Shown: positions 44,082 through 52,617 of the stretch, piece after piece
Position numbering within the stretch: position 1 is the first letter of the stretch
How the letters are laid out: every line of letters starts with the position of its first letter
Assembly: GCA_937876375.1 (NCBI GenBank)
Contig: CALEHY010000009.1
Location: forward strand, 248,001 to 312,000
DNA: 64,000 bases
Direction of reading: 5' to 3'
Source of the DNA: an uncultured Clostridia bacterium
Lineage (GTDB): Bacteria > Bacillota > Clostridia > Oscillospirales > Acutalibacteraceae
Position numbers and translations under genes: made by a program
The notes under the pieces: generated by a model
The model's input: the letters and a program-made list of their open reading frames with translations, nothing else
What the model was told of the DNA's origin: nothing
Database searches by the model: none

Positions 44082-46252
44082 TTATTCTCTCTCCAAACAC
44101 TTTGAAGCATATAATATGAGCTTTTTAATCTCTCATGATAGGTTACGTCATTACCCCATGGCTTGAGGTCAAATGGCGAAAGCTTAATTTCATCATTAGT
44201 GCTTGCGCAAGCACCAACATACATTTTGTCGATATCTATATACTCAACACCATAATTACCATCATAATAATCATCGTGAATGGTCATTTTTGATGGGTCA
44301 GCAAAGTTAAGGATTTGCCATGGTAATTTAAGCTCGATATAATCCCCATTGCAAATAAAATCTGCAAGAGAATCAAAATCGTCACTCTCTGGATTTGCGT
44401 TGCCATACTTTAATTTGCCAGTTTCAAAAACCTCGGACAACGCAAGTGGGTCATTTGACAACAATGGTGTAGCTGTTTGTAAAAGCATATCAATATTAAC
44501 AAACTTTTGTGAATCTACTGCAGGAATATTCTCTGGCAAATATGTGTTAAAGCCATATACATATAACGCATGTGTTGAGCGCAACGACTCATATCTTTCC
44601 TGTACTTGAATACGGCTATTATCTTTACCATCAATTGTAATCAAGAAATCAACCGGTCTGTCAAATGATATTTTATAATTATCACAGATTTTGCTACCAG
44701 TCTTTTGAGTAGTATCAATAGGAATAAATAGCTTGTCAGCCTCTAAATCAAGGTCCTTTTTGTTGATTAGGAAATAAACAAATTTTTCGTCATATTTCAT
44801 CGAAACATTAACGCCGTTATTAGTGCTAACTAAATCGTCCTTTGTCCATTCGCTAATGTCACCATCAACATAGCAAATACTTTTTTCATTGCCAGGGTCG
44901 AATGAAAGGAGTCCAAAATACTGTTCGTTCGTCTGGTAATCAGACCAGTATGGATCACGCTTCAAATTTACTGCGTACATTGTGTTCCAAGTACGCTTGA
45001 ACCATTCGTCCTGCCAAGTGAAAACGCAGCAACCAGCACAGCCCGCTGACTTGATATCATCGTAGCAATCAATAAGGGCTTGACCTTGCTCCTTCTCACT
45101 CATATTGCCTTGATTTCTGCCTGTGTTCATGTCACGCTGTGCCATACCACGACCAGTTGATACACCAAACTCACTAATTATAACAGGCATTGTATGATGA
45201 TTGTTTAGCATTTTTAGGTATGCCCTGTAGGTGTTAGGATTACCATTGGATGAGCCAAAATCATCTTTGCTAATGTCATACATAGACCAGTCGGTAACAT
45301 ATGACAAATAATCTGGATAATAAGGATAAACATGGTATGATGCAAATTGACCAGCAGAAAATTCATTAGTACATTTAATATGCTCCACATCAACCTTTGC
45401 ACATTTCTTAAAATATTTTGAAACCCTTTCTTCATAATCGAATGGGTCGGTTGTTGGCCAGTTTGAAAATGCTATTGGACATTGCTTTTTATACTTTTTA
45501 GTTTCGTACTCAACTGTCTTATCACCAACTCTAGCAAGCATACATTCAAATGGTGTAGCATCCTCACTAGCAGTCATATACACTCCGTCATAGGAATTGT
45601 ATTGGTCGTTGTCGTAAAACTTTTCGTTAGTGTAAGCAACAGTAACGTCCTCCCACTCAACACCTAGGATATAACCAATAACCCAAGGAGAAATATCCTT
45701 GTTATAAGTACCTGAGCCTGCAGATGCCATTCTTCCAAGAGAAATCTTTTTGTTACCATGAACAACATCAAGCATTGTTTTGCAATCCTCTAGCAAAGTG
45801 TCATAAAAGTCTGGATCATATGCATCTCTATGTGAATTTTGAACATAGTCATTTACCCAAACACCTTGTATTAGCCAAAGTGGGTTGTCGTTATTCTTGT
45901 TATACTCATAAAAGGCGTTATAGAAAGTGTCCTTTTGGATAGTGTAAATACGAATTGTGTTTGCACCCATATCCTGAATTTCTTTAAACCAACGAAGATA
46001 TGCATCCTTTTTTATAGCAAAATCGGTTGACCACTCTCCAGGCATACCGGAACCCATATTGACACCCTTTATCTCAAACTCTTTATATTCAGTTTTGTCC
46101 TTCATTAGTATCTTTTCGCCATCAATCTTTGTCAAAACCTCAATTGGTGCATTTGGCTTAAGGTCTATGTACCAGCCCAAGCGATAATGCACTGCATCAA
46201 AGGTTAATATCAGCGCTAAGATTACTGAAACAGTAATTATAAATTTTTTCAT
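44078..46252 (-). CDS. Extracytoplasmic glycoside hydrolase-like protein
   Basis: 724 residues with an N-terminal signal anchor (about 3-22). Residues about 40-450 look like a clan-A TIM barrel: GVNMGSGMPGEWS start, MGANTIRIYT, a possible acid/base Glu in GYILGVEWEDV near 205, and a possible nucleophile Glu in PVIISEFGVSTGRG near 375. The last ~270 residues are beta-rich, with a DOMON-like or carbohydrate-binding look (YVDGDISEWTKDD). It may trim or remodel the polymer outside the cell. I cannot place it in a named GH family. It overlaps the HEAT gene by 4 nt. Confidence 0.75.
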   Translation of the reverse strand: MKKFIITVSVILALILTFDAVHYRLGWYIDLKPNAPIEVLTKIDGEKILMKDKTEYKEFEIKGVNMGSGMPGEWSTDFAIKKDAYLRWFKEIQDMGANTIRIYTIQKDTFYNAFYEYNKNNDNPLWLIQGVWVNDYVQNSHRDAYDPDFYDTLLEDCKTMLDVVHGNKKISLGRMASAGSGTYNKDISPWVIGYILGVEWEDVTVAYTNEKFYDNDQYNSYDGVYMTASEDATPFECMLARVGDKTVEYETKKYKKQCPIAFSNWPTTDPFDYEERVSKYFKKCAKVDVEHIKCTNEFSAGQFASYHVYPYYPDYLSYVTDWSMYDISKDDFGSSNGNPNTYRAYLKMLNNHHTMPVIISEFGVSTGRGMAQRDMNTGRNQGNMSEKEQGQALIDCYDDIKSAGCAGCCVFTWQDEWFKRTWNTMYAVNLKRDPYWSDYQTNEQYFGLLSFDPGNEKSICYVDGDISEWTKDDLVSTNNGVNVSMKYDEKFVYFLINKKDLDLEADKLFIPIDTTQKTGSKICDNYKISFDRPVDFLITIDGKDNSRIQVQERYESLRSTHALYVYGFNTYLPENIPAVDSQKFVNIDMLLQTATPLLSNDPLALSEVFETGKLKYGNANPESDDFDSLADFICNGDYIELKLPWQILNFADPSKMTIHDDYYDGNYGVEYIDIDKMYVGACASTNDEIKLSPFDLKPWGNDVTYHERLKSSYYMLQSVWRENK

Positions 46253-46272
46253 TTTTCTCCGTTAATCAAGTA

Positions 46273-47760
46273 TTAATTGGCTGCTTCGTTAAACTTCTTA
46301 ATTTTTGAATCCTCACTATATTGAAGTATTGTTTCAATGTTTTGGTCCATTAGTTTGCTTCTAGAAGCAATAAAATCCTTCATATTTTGGATCGATTCAT
46401 CATATGTTCGAGGGTTTCTTTCCGTTGGTTTGAGCATATCATGCTCTTCCTCAAACATATAGCCCCATTTTTCATAGTTTCTATCGATAGCAGGACCAAG
46501 GTATTCAACAACATCATCAATATAATTGTACAAGTATTCTTCTGACAAAATACCCTTTCGAAGTGTTCTATATCTTTCGATAATTCTCTTGTTGAAATCC
46601 TCATCCTTCATAAGCATTTCGTACCACAAGCAATTTTGGAATTCAAAATCATTTGAATTCATAAACGAATGCTGATAGTTATCACAAGCTGAATTAAAGT
46701 CCCAAATACACAGTTTGTATTTGCCATTAATATCCTTGTAGATAAATGTTGACAGCCATCCAGCATCATAATTGCAGGTATATTCATTCAAAATGAAATA
46801 ATCAACAAATGAATCCACATCAATAAAATCCTTGTAGCCATTCTCGTCATTATCAAAGTCATAGGAATATATTGCTTTTTCAAAATCAGAAAAATCCTTT
46901 GTAATACTTCTCTGTAATTCAGGTGTAATATTATCTGTACCAGGATACTTGATTTCAATTTTATGTTCACGCCAGTATGTATAGCCTGTGAAGCTGTTTG
47001 CCTCTTTTACTGGCATTTCAACTCGTCTATCCATAGCTAAAAGATAACCTGTATAGGTGTTATCCTTTCTATCAACAGATAGGTTTAGCCTTGCTCCATC
47101 CTTGCCTGCTGTTATGCTTTCAACCATAACATACACGCCATTGTATTCGCCATTTACAAATGCTTCGCAAAATCTAACATTAGGTGCATAGTCCATTATT
47201 TCACCTGCTATGTTGTACCACATATAATTACGAAGTAGAGTTTTATCAAGGATGGGACCATGCATAACCCAATCGAAATGCTTATCCATTCCCATAACCT
47301 CTTGTGGATTATTTTCGCCATCTTCAGTTAATAGCTTAATTGCATAACCACTTTTGTCAAACGCACGAGATGAGTTACCTCTTATGTGAATAGAAATTCG
47401 ACTTTCTATATCTGCCTTATCATCGTAATGGTTCATCAAAGAACCATCATTATCAATAATTTTTATTCTGGCATCTGTTAAAACGTCTTTTCCATCGTCT
47501 GTTTTTGAATATATAGGGAGGTTTTTCTCTCTGTCTACACCGATTTTTTTACCAGGAATATCTACATTATTTGTATCTATTTCAACTATTGGAAGATGAG
47601 TACAGAATACGTCTTCACCATGATTAGTGCAAGCAACCTTTGCAGGTGCGTCGATATGCTGTTGATATCGTTTCATCTTTGGGTCAAAATCAAATTTAAC
47701 CAAAATTGAAGTAACAACTATACACAAGCACATTACAACACCGATAACCTTGTATTTCAT
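46273..47760 (-). CDS. CotH-family kinase-like protein, membrane anchored
   Basis: 495 residues with an N-terminal anchor (about 3-22). The CotH domain covers about 95-440: IHIRGNSSRAFDKSGYAIKL, DWVMHGPILDKTLLRNYM, GEYNGVYVMVESI, a central NEYTCNYDAGWLS and CIWDFNSACDN (metal-binding DxN/D-like). CotH of Bacillus is an atypical protein kinase of the spore coat; relatives in Clostridia often occur next to VTC and DUF4956 genes, as here. It might phosphorylate surface protein or polymer; this is inference. Not part of a spore gene cluster here. Confidence 0.85.
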   Translation of the reverse strand: MKYKVIGVVMCLCIVVTSILVKFDFDPKMKRYQQHIDAPAKVACTNHGEDVFCTHLPIVEIDTNNVDIPGKKIGVDREKNLPIYSKTDDGKDVLTDARIKIIDNDGSLMNHYDDKADIESRISIHIRGNSSRAFDKSGYAIKLLTEDGENNPQEVMGMDKHFDWVMHGPILDKTLLRNYMWYNIAGEIMDYAPNVRFCEAFVNGEYNGVYVMVESITAGKDGARLNLSVDRKDNTYTGYLLAMDRRVEMPVKEANSFTGYTYWREHKIEIKYPGTDNITPELQRSITKDFSDFEKAIYSYDFDNDENGYKDFIDVDSFVDYFILNEYTCNYDAGWLSTFIYKDINGKYKLCIWDFNSACDNYQHSFMNSNDFEFQNCLWYEMLMKDEDFNKRIIERYRTLRKGILSEEYLYNYIDDVVEYLGPAIDRNYEKWGYMFEEEHDMLKPTERNPRTYDESIQNMKDFIASRSKLMDQNIETILQYSEDSKIKKFNEAAN

Positions 47761-47793
47761 ACCCTCTCTCCTTTCAAATTATTCAACTAATTA

Positions 47794-48471
47794 TTAGTTA
47801 GAAATTTCGTCGTTCTGCATAACGATGTTAACATAGTTAACTGAACCGATTTTGTAGATATCATCGATAATATCAATGTTCTTCTTTTCAACCTGAGCGA
47901 GCTTCTTTGCTGTAATCTCATAGATGAACTCGATATTGTCCTCGCTAGTATTTCTAACTCTTAAAACAGCTTTTCTTTCAAAGGTCTTGTAAATAAGAGA
48001 TTGAATTTCCTGTTGCTTTGAACGAGAAGCACGAATAACAATAAGCATTCTGTTGTCATTTCTGATGAAACCAAGAATTAGGAATACAACAAATGTTACT
48101 GCACTACCAATGCCTGCAACCTGGAAGTCGCCAACACCACAGCAAATACCAACAATTACAGCCCAGAAAAGATAGATAGTATCACGGCTATCCTTGATTG
48201 CTGTTCTAAATCTTACGATAGATAGCGCACCAACCATACCAAGTGAAAGAGCAATGTTGTTGCCGATAACTGTCATTACTGTACCAGTTAAAACTGTCAT
48301 TGCAACGAGTGATGCGTTGAACTTTTTGCTATAAATTGTTCCCTTGTGTGTTATGTAATAGGATAGGAAAATAAAAAATCCTATTACTGCAGCCATTCCA
48401 ATGTTAAGAGCGATAGTTTCAAGACTAAGCTCTTTCATATTTCCAAATAAATTAAATAATTGATCCTTCAT
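47794..48471 (-). CDS. DUF4956 membrane protein
   Basis: 225 residues. Four or five helices (about 18-140) with the family's conserved segment GMVGALSIVRFRTAIKD near 77, followed by a cytoplasmic alpha/beta domain (about 145-225). Function unknown. The family is regularly paired with VTC polyphosphate polymerases, as in this operon, where it lies 16 nt behind one. Confidence 0.88.
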   Translation of the reverse strand: MKDQLFNLFGNMKELSLETIALNIGMAAVIGFFIFLSYYITHKGTIYSKKFNASLVAMTVLTGTVMTVIGNNIALSLGMVGALSIVRFRTAIKDSRDTIYLFWAVIVGICCGVGDFQVAGIGSAVTFVVFLILGFIRNDNRMLIVIRASRSKQQEIQSLIYKTFERKAVLRVRNTSEDNIEFIYEITAKKLAQVEKKNIDIIDDIYKIGSVNYVNIVMQNDEISN

Positions 48472-48487
48472 GAGTATATTCTCCTTT

Positions 48488-49183
48488 TTATAAATGTGTA
48501 TTATATGCGTTTTGTCTTGCTAGTAGATATTTACTAACTGACAGCTCGCTTTTGTCCGTTTGGTTAATCATATCCTTTATGTAGCTCAACATAAATCCAT
48601 TGAACTTTACCTCTAACACTACATTATAAGCGTCTAAAACAGGATTCATATTCAAATGTGTGTCAAAAATATCAAAGCTACTTTCAGTTGATACTATTTT
48701 GTTATCAAAGGTAACTCTAATTTTATTTTCCTTTGCTATAAATGCCTTACGATTGTATTGAACTATTGTTGCTGGCTTATACATTTTCATATTCATATAG
48801 GCATACATTTCGCCAGCAAATGGCTCTTCATAATGGAGTAGCGGTGAGTAATCGCCAACAATTAACCTTTTTGCGTCCTCTCTAGTTACTCTTAACGAAC
48901 GCTTTTTTTGATTAATGCCTTCCTTTTGTTTCATTTCTAGCATAGCAAAATTTTGATTAGGGTCATAACAACGAAGTCTTATTTTCCGACGAAGTTCTAC
49001 ACCTGCCTGCTTTTCAAAATAATCGTCATCAAAAGGTGTGTCATAATACAGTGACCTAATCATATATCCATTTGCACCGTTATGCTCATCTTCAAGCATT
49101 ACCTTTTCGAGCTTTCCTTTTAGCGCTGTATATTCAGCCAAGCTAATTAAAAACTTTTTTTCTTGTCTCAATACCTCATTCAA
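48488..49183 (-). CDS. VTC-domain polyphosphate polymerase
   Basis: A 231-residue triphosphate tunnel enzyme related to the yeast VTC4 catalytic domain, which makes polyphosphate from ATP. Tunnel residues are visible: RQEKKF at 5-10, RKIRLRCYD, EMKQKEG, KRSLRVT, KIRVTFDN and LEVKFNG. The start is a TTG at 49183 with AGGAGG 9 nt upstream; a longer frame to 49267 would run through the riboswitch terminator and is rejected. It is the first gene behind the c-di-GMP riboswitch. Confidence 0.88.
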   Translation of the reverse strand: MNEVLRQEKKFLISLAEYTALKGKLEKVMLEDEHNGANGYMIRSLYYDTPFDDDYFEKQAGVELRRKIRLRCYDPNQNFAMLEMKQKEGINQKKRSLRVTREDAKRLIVGDYSPLLHYEEPFAGEMYAYMNMKMYKPATIVQYNRKAFIAKENKIRVTFDNKIVSTESSFDIFDTHLNMNPVLDAYNVVLEVKFNGFMLSYIKDMINQTDKSELSVSKYLLARQNAYNTHL

Positions 49184-49197
49184 ACAATACCACCTCC

Positions 49198-49255
49198 TAA
49201 AAACAAAAATCCAGCCACAAGTAAAAAGCCCATATAGGCTTATGCTTGCGGCTGG
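49198..49255 (-). terminator. Riboswitch expression platform terminator
   Basis: On the minus strand CCAGCCGCAAG (49245-49255) pairs with CTTGTGGCTGG (49211-49221) around an inner stem, followed by ATTTTTGTTTTT. The 5' arm reuses CCAGC, the 3' strand of the aptamer's long helix, so aptamer and terminator exclude each other. Confidence 0.88.
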
Positions 49256-49325
49256 TCTATCATGCATTAAAATGTTTAGATACCTAGCTTTGCGTCCTTA
49301 TCTTTCGATAAGTTTGCCAAATGTT
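49245..49325 (-). ncRNA. c-di-GMP-I (GEMM-I) riboswitch aptamer
   Basis: The minus strand reads GGCAAAC, a CTTATC-GAAA-GATAAG tetraloop hairpin, then GGACGCAAAGC, the two hallmark conserved blocks of the class. The second helix pairs GCT-GG-TATC with GATA-CC-AGC and contains the TAAAC tetraloop receptor. P1 is not obvious. Since the terminator takes the 3' strand of the second helix, bound c-di-GMP should favour read-through, an ON switch for the polyphosphate/exopolysaccharide operon. Confidence 0.93.
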
Positions 49326-49334
49326 TACTAATAT

Positions 49335-49363
49335 AGTATAAAACAAAACAATAAATAATGCAA
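49335..49363 (-). promoter_or_regulatory. Promoter of the riboswitch-controlled operon
   Basis: Minus-strand TTGCAT (49358-49363), 17-nt spacer, TATACT (49335-49340). A perfect 12-bp inverted repeat (49328-49339 with 49363-49374) brackets it, one arm covering the -10. Confidence 0.75.
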
Positions 49364-49380
49364 TACTATATTAGAATTTT

Positions 49381-51303
49381 TTATATGTCAATATTCTTTA
49401 CATACAAGAATAGAGTTTGGTTATCTGATGAATAGTCATCAGCTGGTATCATTTCCATGGAAACCTGCTTAAAGCCATCGTCATATTTTCTTCTATACAA
49501 AATATTGATAGAAGTTTTGCCTGATTTAAAGTATTCTTTAAGATAATTTATATCTGTTTTCTGCAAATACTCATCCAAATCAGCAAGGTGAACTTGACCC
49601 GATTTTCCAAATCCAGAGAGCCATCCAGATATTGTATTAGCAAAGCCCTTTTCACTTGTTTGCTCTGAAAGGTCCATATTAATAATTGAGAACGAATCAT
49701 CAGTAAGGTTGACTTTAAGTATCTTTGTATACAAATTACAGAGTGCTGTGTGTGCAACTGCTCTGCCTCTTCTGTCAATACCCTTTTGAGAATAGTATTT
49801 TTCCTTTGCATTATACATTCTCTCATCAGCAAGCTTCGCCATATCAATAAGAGTTTTGTTTTCAAATTCTCGCTTTGCAACAACACCAACAGATAATGAT
49901 AATGAATCAACGAGTTTGCCTCGCCAATGCAAAGTGATATTTTCTAAATCCTTTTGAACTGATTCAAGATGCACCTCATCGGCAAAGAATATGGCAGCAA
50001 ATTCATCGCCACCTATTCTATATACCTTGCCGTAATTGCCAAATGTTTGCTGTAAACATTGAGCCGTTGCCTTTATCAGTTCATCACCAGCCTCGTGACC
50101 AAGCTTGTCGTTAACAGTTTTTAGACTGTTAACGTCTATTGCAGCATAAGCAAAGTTTGGCTCTACAGGAATAACAGGATATTTTTGCAAATCATCCTCA
50201 TAAGCTCTTCTGTTATAAAGTCCAGTAAGCTTATCCATAGTAGAATTGCTGATGAGCTGTTCCTCACGCTTCTTTTCTTCGTCTATTATGCGAATTGTGC
50301 AAAGAACCTTAGTTGGTTTTTCGTCAGAATCAGCTTCTATTGTAATAAACATTGCCATAATCCAGCCAAAATGCTTTCCCAAAAGTTGGGTGGATATGGA
50401 TTTTTTGCCCTGCATTCTTTCTGCAAGGGTAGTTAAGTCGGTGAATTCAAGTGCTTTTTCCAAATAGCTATCATCAATAGTTCCCTGCATAACCTGAACC
50501 ATCATTTTAGCTGCACCATTAGAACGATTAACTATTTCCTTAACATGATTTTTAGCATTAAATTCTCTAACAGTATCATTAACAAGGTCAATTTCGTGCA
50601 TACTATAGTTAATATCAGCAATAGAATGCAAGACCTTATTTTGTTCTTCTCTTTCACTTCTTTTAACGAATGTGTGAATAATGGTGATTCCTACAACAAG
50701 ACCTATTGAATAAAAAGGAAGCAAAGGATATACCGTTTGCAAAATAATTGCAATAGCCATCTCGATACAGAACATAAATATAGTAAAGTATCTTTTTTTC
50801 ATTTCGCCAACTGATTGTGCAATGGTAGAGCCAGTTTGAACTGCAAGTAAAAAGCAAAGTAACACTTGTGCGGTCAAAGCAACATATCTTATTGGATAAG
50901 GTTGATATGTGCCATCTGGATTAATCCAGAAGAATATATGCTTAAAATGATTAACGATAAGAAGAACAACCTCAGCTGCTCCAAACACATATCCAAAATA
51001 TTTAACAAACTTGCCAAACGCTGACTTTAAATGCAAATAGCTATTAACATATGCACACAAAAGTACAACAGACATTACCATTGTCAAATGGTACAAAATT
51101 GTATCGGCATATAACAAAACCGGAATGTCTAAATCATAAATAATTCCCCAAAAAGCATCTGCAATATAATATGCCAACGCAGCTATTGTAAATTGCTTAA
51201 ATAACTTATTTGATTCGTCTAATTCTTTATTTCTCTTAAAATATTCGTGATTCATAATAAGATGAATCGCTATAGCAACAATACCTATAATTGCATAATT
51301 CAT
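49381..51303 (-). CDS. Membrane diguanylate cyclase with shared C-terminal domain
   Basis: 640 residues. Seven or so helices (about 1-215) form an N-terminal membrane sensor, followed by a PAS-like linker (about 225-340). The GGDEF domain (about 345-505) has AIDVNSLKTVNDKLGHEAGDEL and intact RIGGDEFAAIFF. The last ~125 residues match the first ~125 of the EAL protein at 39.5 kb (KILKVNLTDDSFSII versus KILKINLTEDSYTII). It has its own promoter and AAGGA before the ATG. It sits directly upstream of the riboswitch that its product would bind. Confidence 0.9.
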   Translation of the reverse strand: MNYAIIGIVAIAIHLIMNHEYFKRNKELDESNKLFKQFTIAALAYYIADAFWGIIYDLDIPVLLYADTILYHLTMVMSVVLLCAYVNSYLHLKSAFGKFVKYFGYVFGAAEVVLLIVNHFKHIFFWINPDGTYQPYPIRYVALTAQVLLCFLLAVQTGSTIAQSVGEMKKRYFTIFMFCIEMAIAIILQTVYPLLPFYSIGLVVGITIIHTFVKRSEREEQNKVLHSIADINYSMHEIDLVNDTVREFNAKNHVKEIVNRSNGAAKMMVQVMQGTIDDSYLEKALEFTDLTTLAERMQGKKSISTQLLGKHFGWIMAMFITIEADSDEKPTKVLCTIRIIDEEKKREEQLISNSTMDKLTGLYNRRAYEDDLQKYPVIPVEPNFAYAAIDVNSLKTVNDKLGHEAGDELIKATAQCLQQTFGNYGKVYRIGGDEFAAIFFADEVHLESVQKDLENITLHWRGKLVDSLSLSVGVVAKREFENKTLIDMAKLADERMYNAKEKYYSQKGIDRRGRAVAHTALCNLYTKILKVNLTDDSFSIINMDLSEQTSEKGFANTISGWLSGFGKSGQVHLADLDEYLQKTDINYLKEYFKSGKTSINILYRRKYDDGFKQVSMEMIPADDYSSDNQTLFLYVKNIDI

Positions 51304-51358
51304 ATATGTTTTTTCCTTAATCTGTTTATTATCATTTCTTATATAATATAATTTATAT

Positions 51359-51387
51359 ATTATATCATCTATTTCTTTTTATTTCAA
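51359..51387 (-). promoter_or_regulatory. Promoter of the diguanylate cyclase gene
   Basis: Minus-strand TTGAAA (51382-51387), 17-nt spacer, consensus TATAAT (51359-51364). Confidence 0.75.
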
Positions 51388-51465
51388 GTTATTATACTGA
51401 CTATTTTATCAATTAGCATTAAAAATAACAAAAACCCATTTTTATATTTTTCACTTCATTAGAGA

Positions 51466-51506
51466 AATAGAAAAATGCATATATACACGATTTCTGTATA
51501 TATGCA
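51466..51506 (-). terminator. Terminator of the XRE regulator gene
   Basis: A perfect 11-bp stem (51476-51486 with 51496-51506), 9-nt loop, then TTTTTC on the minus strand. Confidence 0.7.
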
Positions 51507-51532
51507 TAAAATTTCGATTCAGTTTCGACACA

Positions 51533-51598
51533 AAAGTTGGCGCGATACCAAAATTATCTGCCGACATATATCTAAAATATCACGCAAACTTTGCATTC
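51533..51598. repeat. REP-like palindromic element
   Basis: A left arm AAAGTTGGCGCGATA and a right arm TATCACGCAAACTTT (13 of 15 pairs) enclose about 30 nt. The right arm recurs at 38205-38241 and the left arm at 52945-52979. An exact Spo0A heptamer (TTCGACA) precedes it at 51524. Confidence 0.6.
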
Positions 51599-51603
51599 AC
51601 TTT

Positions 51604-52077
51604 TTATACAATAGTTATTGTTATATGTTCGCCATTTTCTGTATCTACATCAACAATATCAGTAATATTTTCTTCTATCATTTCATTAATTTTTTCAGTA
51701 ATACTTTTATCTAGACCAAACATTGAGCCAATATTTAATCCTAATTTAATAAAGCCGAACGGAACTTTAACATTATTTTCCTTGCCATTTTGCTGAATAA
51801 TATTAATGTTTATTTTCTTGTTGCTACCCATTTTATGATGTTGTTCATTTTTGTTTGCTGTTTCATCAACAATCTCTTGTTCATCGGCGCGAAGCAGTGC
51901 ATCGACTGTAATGCCAAAATAATCTGCAATTTTGGTTAGCAATGATACATCAGGACAAGAACTATTGTTCTCCCACTTCGATACAGCTTGAGCAGACACA
52001 CCTAACTCGTTTGCTAATTCTTCTTGAGTTATTCCTTTTTGTTTTCTTAAAGTAGCTATATTATTCCCAATATTCAT
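51604..52077 (-). CDS. XRE-family transcription regulator
   Basis: 157 residues from the ATG at 52077 (MNIGNNIATLRKQKGITQ), which matches usual XRE starts. The helix-turn-helix spans about 5-62 (ELGVSAQAVSKWENNSSCPD). The C-terminal part is of unknown type with an amphipathic region. A second in-frame ATG at 52122 would add 15 residues; both have GGAGG 8 nt upstream, so two forms may be made. Direct repeats CCATTAGTTG upstream are likely its operators. It lies downstream of phd-doc on the same strand. Confidence 0.82.
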   Translation of the reverse strand: MNIGNNIATLRKQKGITQEELANELGVSAQAVSKWENNSSCPDVSLLTKIADYFGITVDALLRADEQEIVDETANKNEQHHKMGSNKKININIIQQNGKENNVKVPFGFIKLGLNIGSMFGLDKSITEKINEMIEENITDIVDVDTENGEHITITIV

Positions 52078-52185
52078 TGCTACTACCTCCGTATTGCTTT
52101 CGCTTTTAATCTTGTTAAACATATTAACTACCTCCATTTGTTTGGTAAGTTAATCGTAACATCAAAACATTTAGCAAGCAATTAT

Positions 52186-52235
52186 CCATTAGTTGTTCAA
52201 CTATACCATTAGTTGAATTAAAACTCAACCAATGG
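52186..52235. promoter_or_regulatory. Operator-like repeats before the XRE gene
   Basis: CCATTAGTTG at 52186-52195 and 52206-52215, exactly 20 bp apart (two helix turns), and an inverted CAACCAATGG at 52226-52235 (one mismatch). The last two can form a hairpin that might also end the doc transcript. Confidence 0.55.
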
Positions 52236-52239
52236 TTTA

Positions 52240-52617
52240 TTATACCTTATGCTCCTTTATCCATTTTAAAATAACATCATAATCAGCACTACCATCTGCA
52301 ACAGACATGCCAAGACTATACACATCGTCATCATTTGCGTTAATCTTTATTCCATTTAATTCAAGAAACAAAAGCATAATATACATACCAATTCTCTTAT
52401 TTCCGTCAACAAAAGCGTGGTTTGATATTAATGAATAGCCAAGTCTTGCAGCTTTTTCTTCCTTGCTTGGATAAAGCTCAACGCCATCAAATGTCAAATA
52501 AATATTTTCAATTGCTGATTCAAGTAATGCTTCATCCCTAATACCAACATCTCCACCAGTAGCCTCTGCCATAATTTGATGAAGAAGTAAAACCTTTTCT
52601 TTACTAAACTTAATCAT
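52240..52617 (-). CDS. doc: Doc/Fic-family toxin (death on curing)
   Basis: 125 residues. The Fic-type motif HAFVDGNKR near residue 65-73 (HxFxxGNKR) is intact. Doc kinases inactivate EF-Tu by phosphorylation, using this motif. The start overlaps the antitoxin stop by 4 nt. The active-site motif and frame are both complete, so it is probably functional. This is a chromosomal toxin-antitoxin pair, not linked to an obvious mobile element. Confidence 0.9.
   Translation of the reverse strand: MIKFSKEKVLLLHQIMAEATGGDVGIRDEALLESAIENIYLTFDGVELYPSKEEKAARLGYSLISNHAFVDGNKRIGMYIMLLFLELNGIKINANDDDVYSLGMSVADGSADYDVILKWIKEHKV

Noticed and set aside
46273..47760. CotH gene as part of a spore-coat cluster
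   Set aside because: Its neighbours are polyphosphate and exopolysaccharide genes under a c-di-GMP riboswitch, with no coat genes nearby.
49184..49267. Longer VTC polymerase frame starting at 49267
   Set aside because: It would run through the riboswitch terminator and has no ribosome site; AGGAGG precedes the TTG at 49183 and the family N-terminus begins there.
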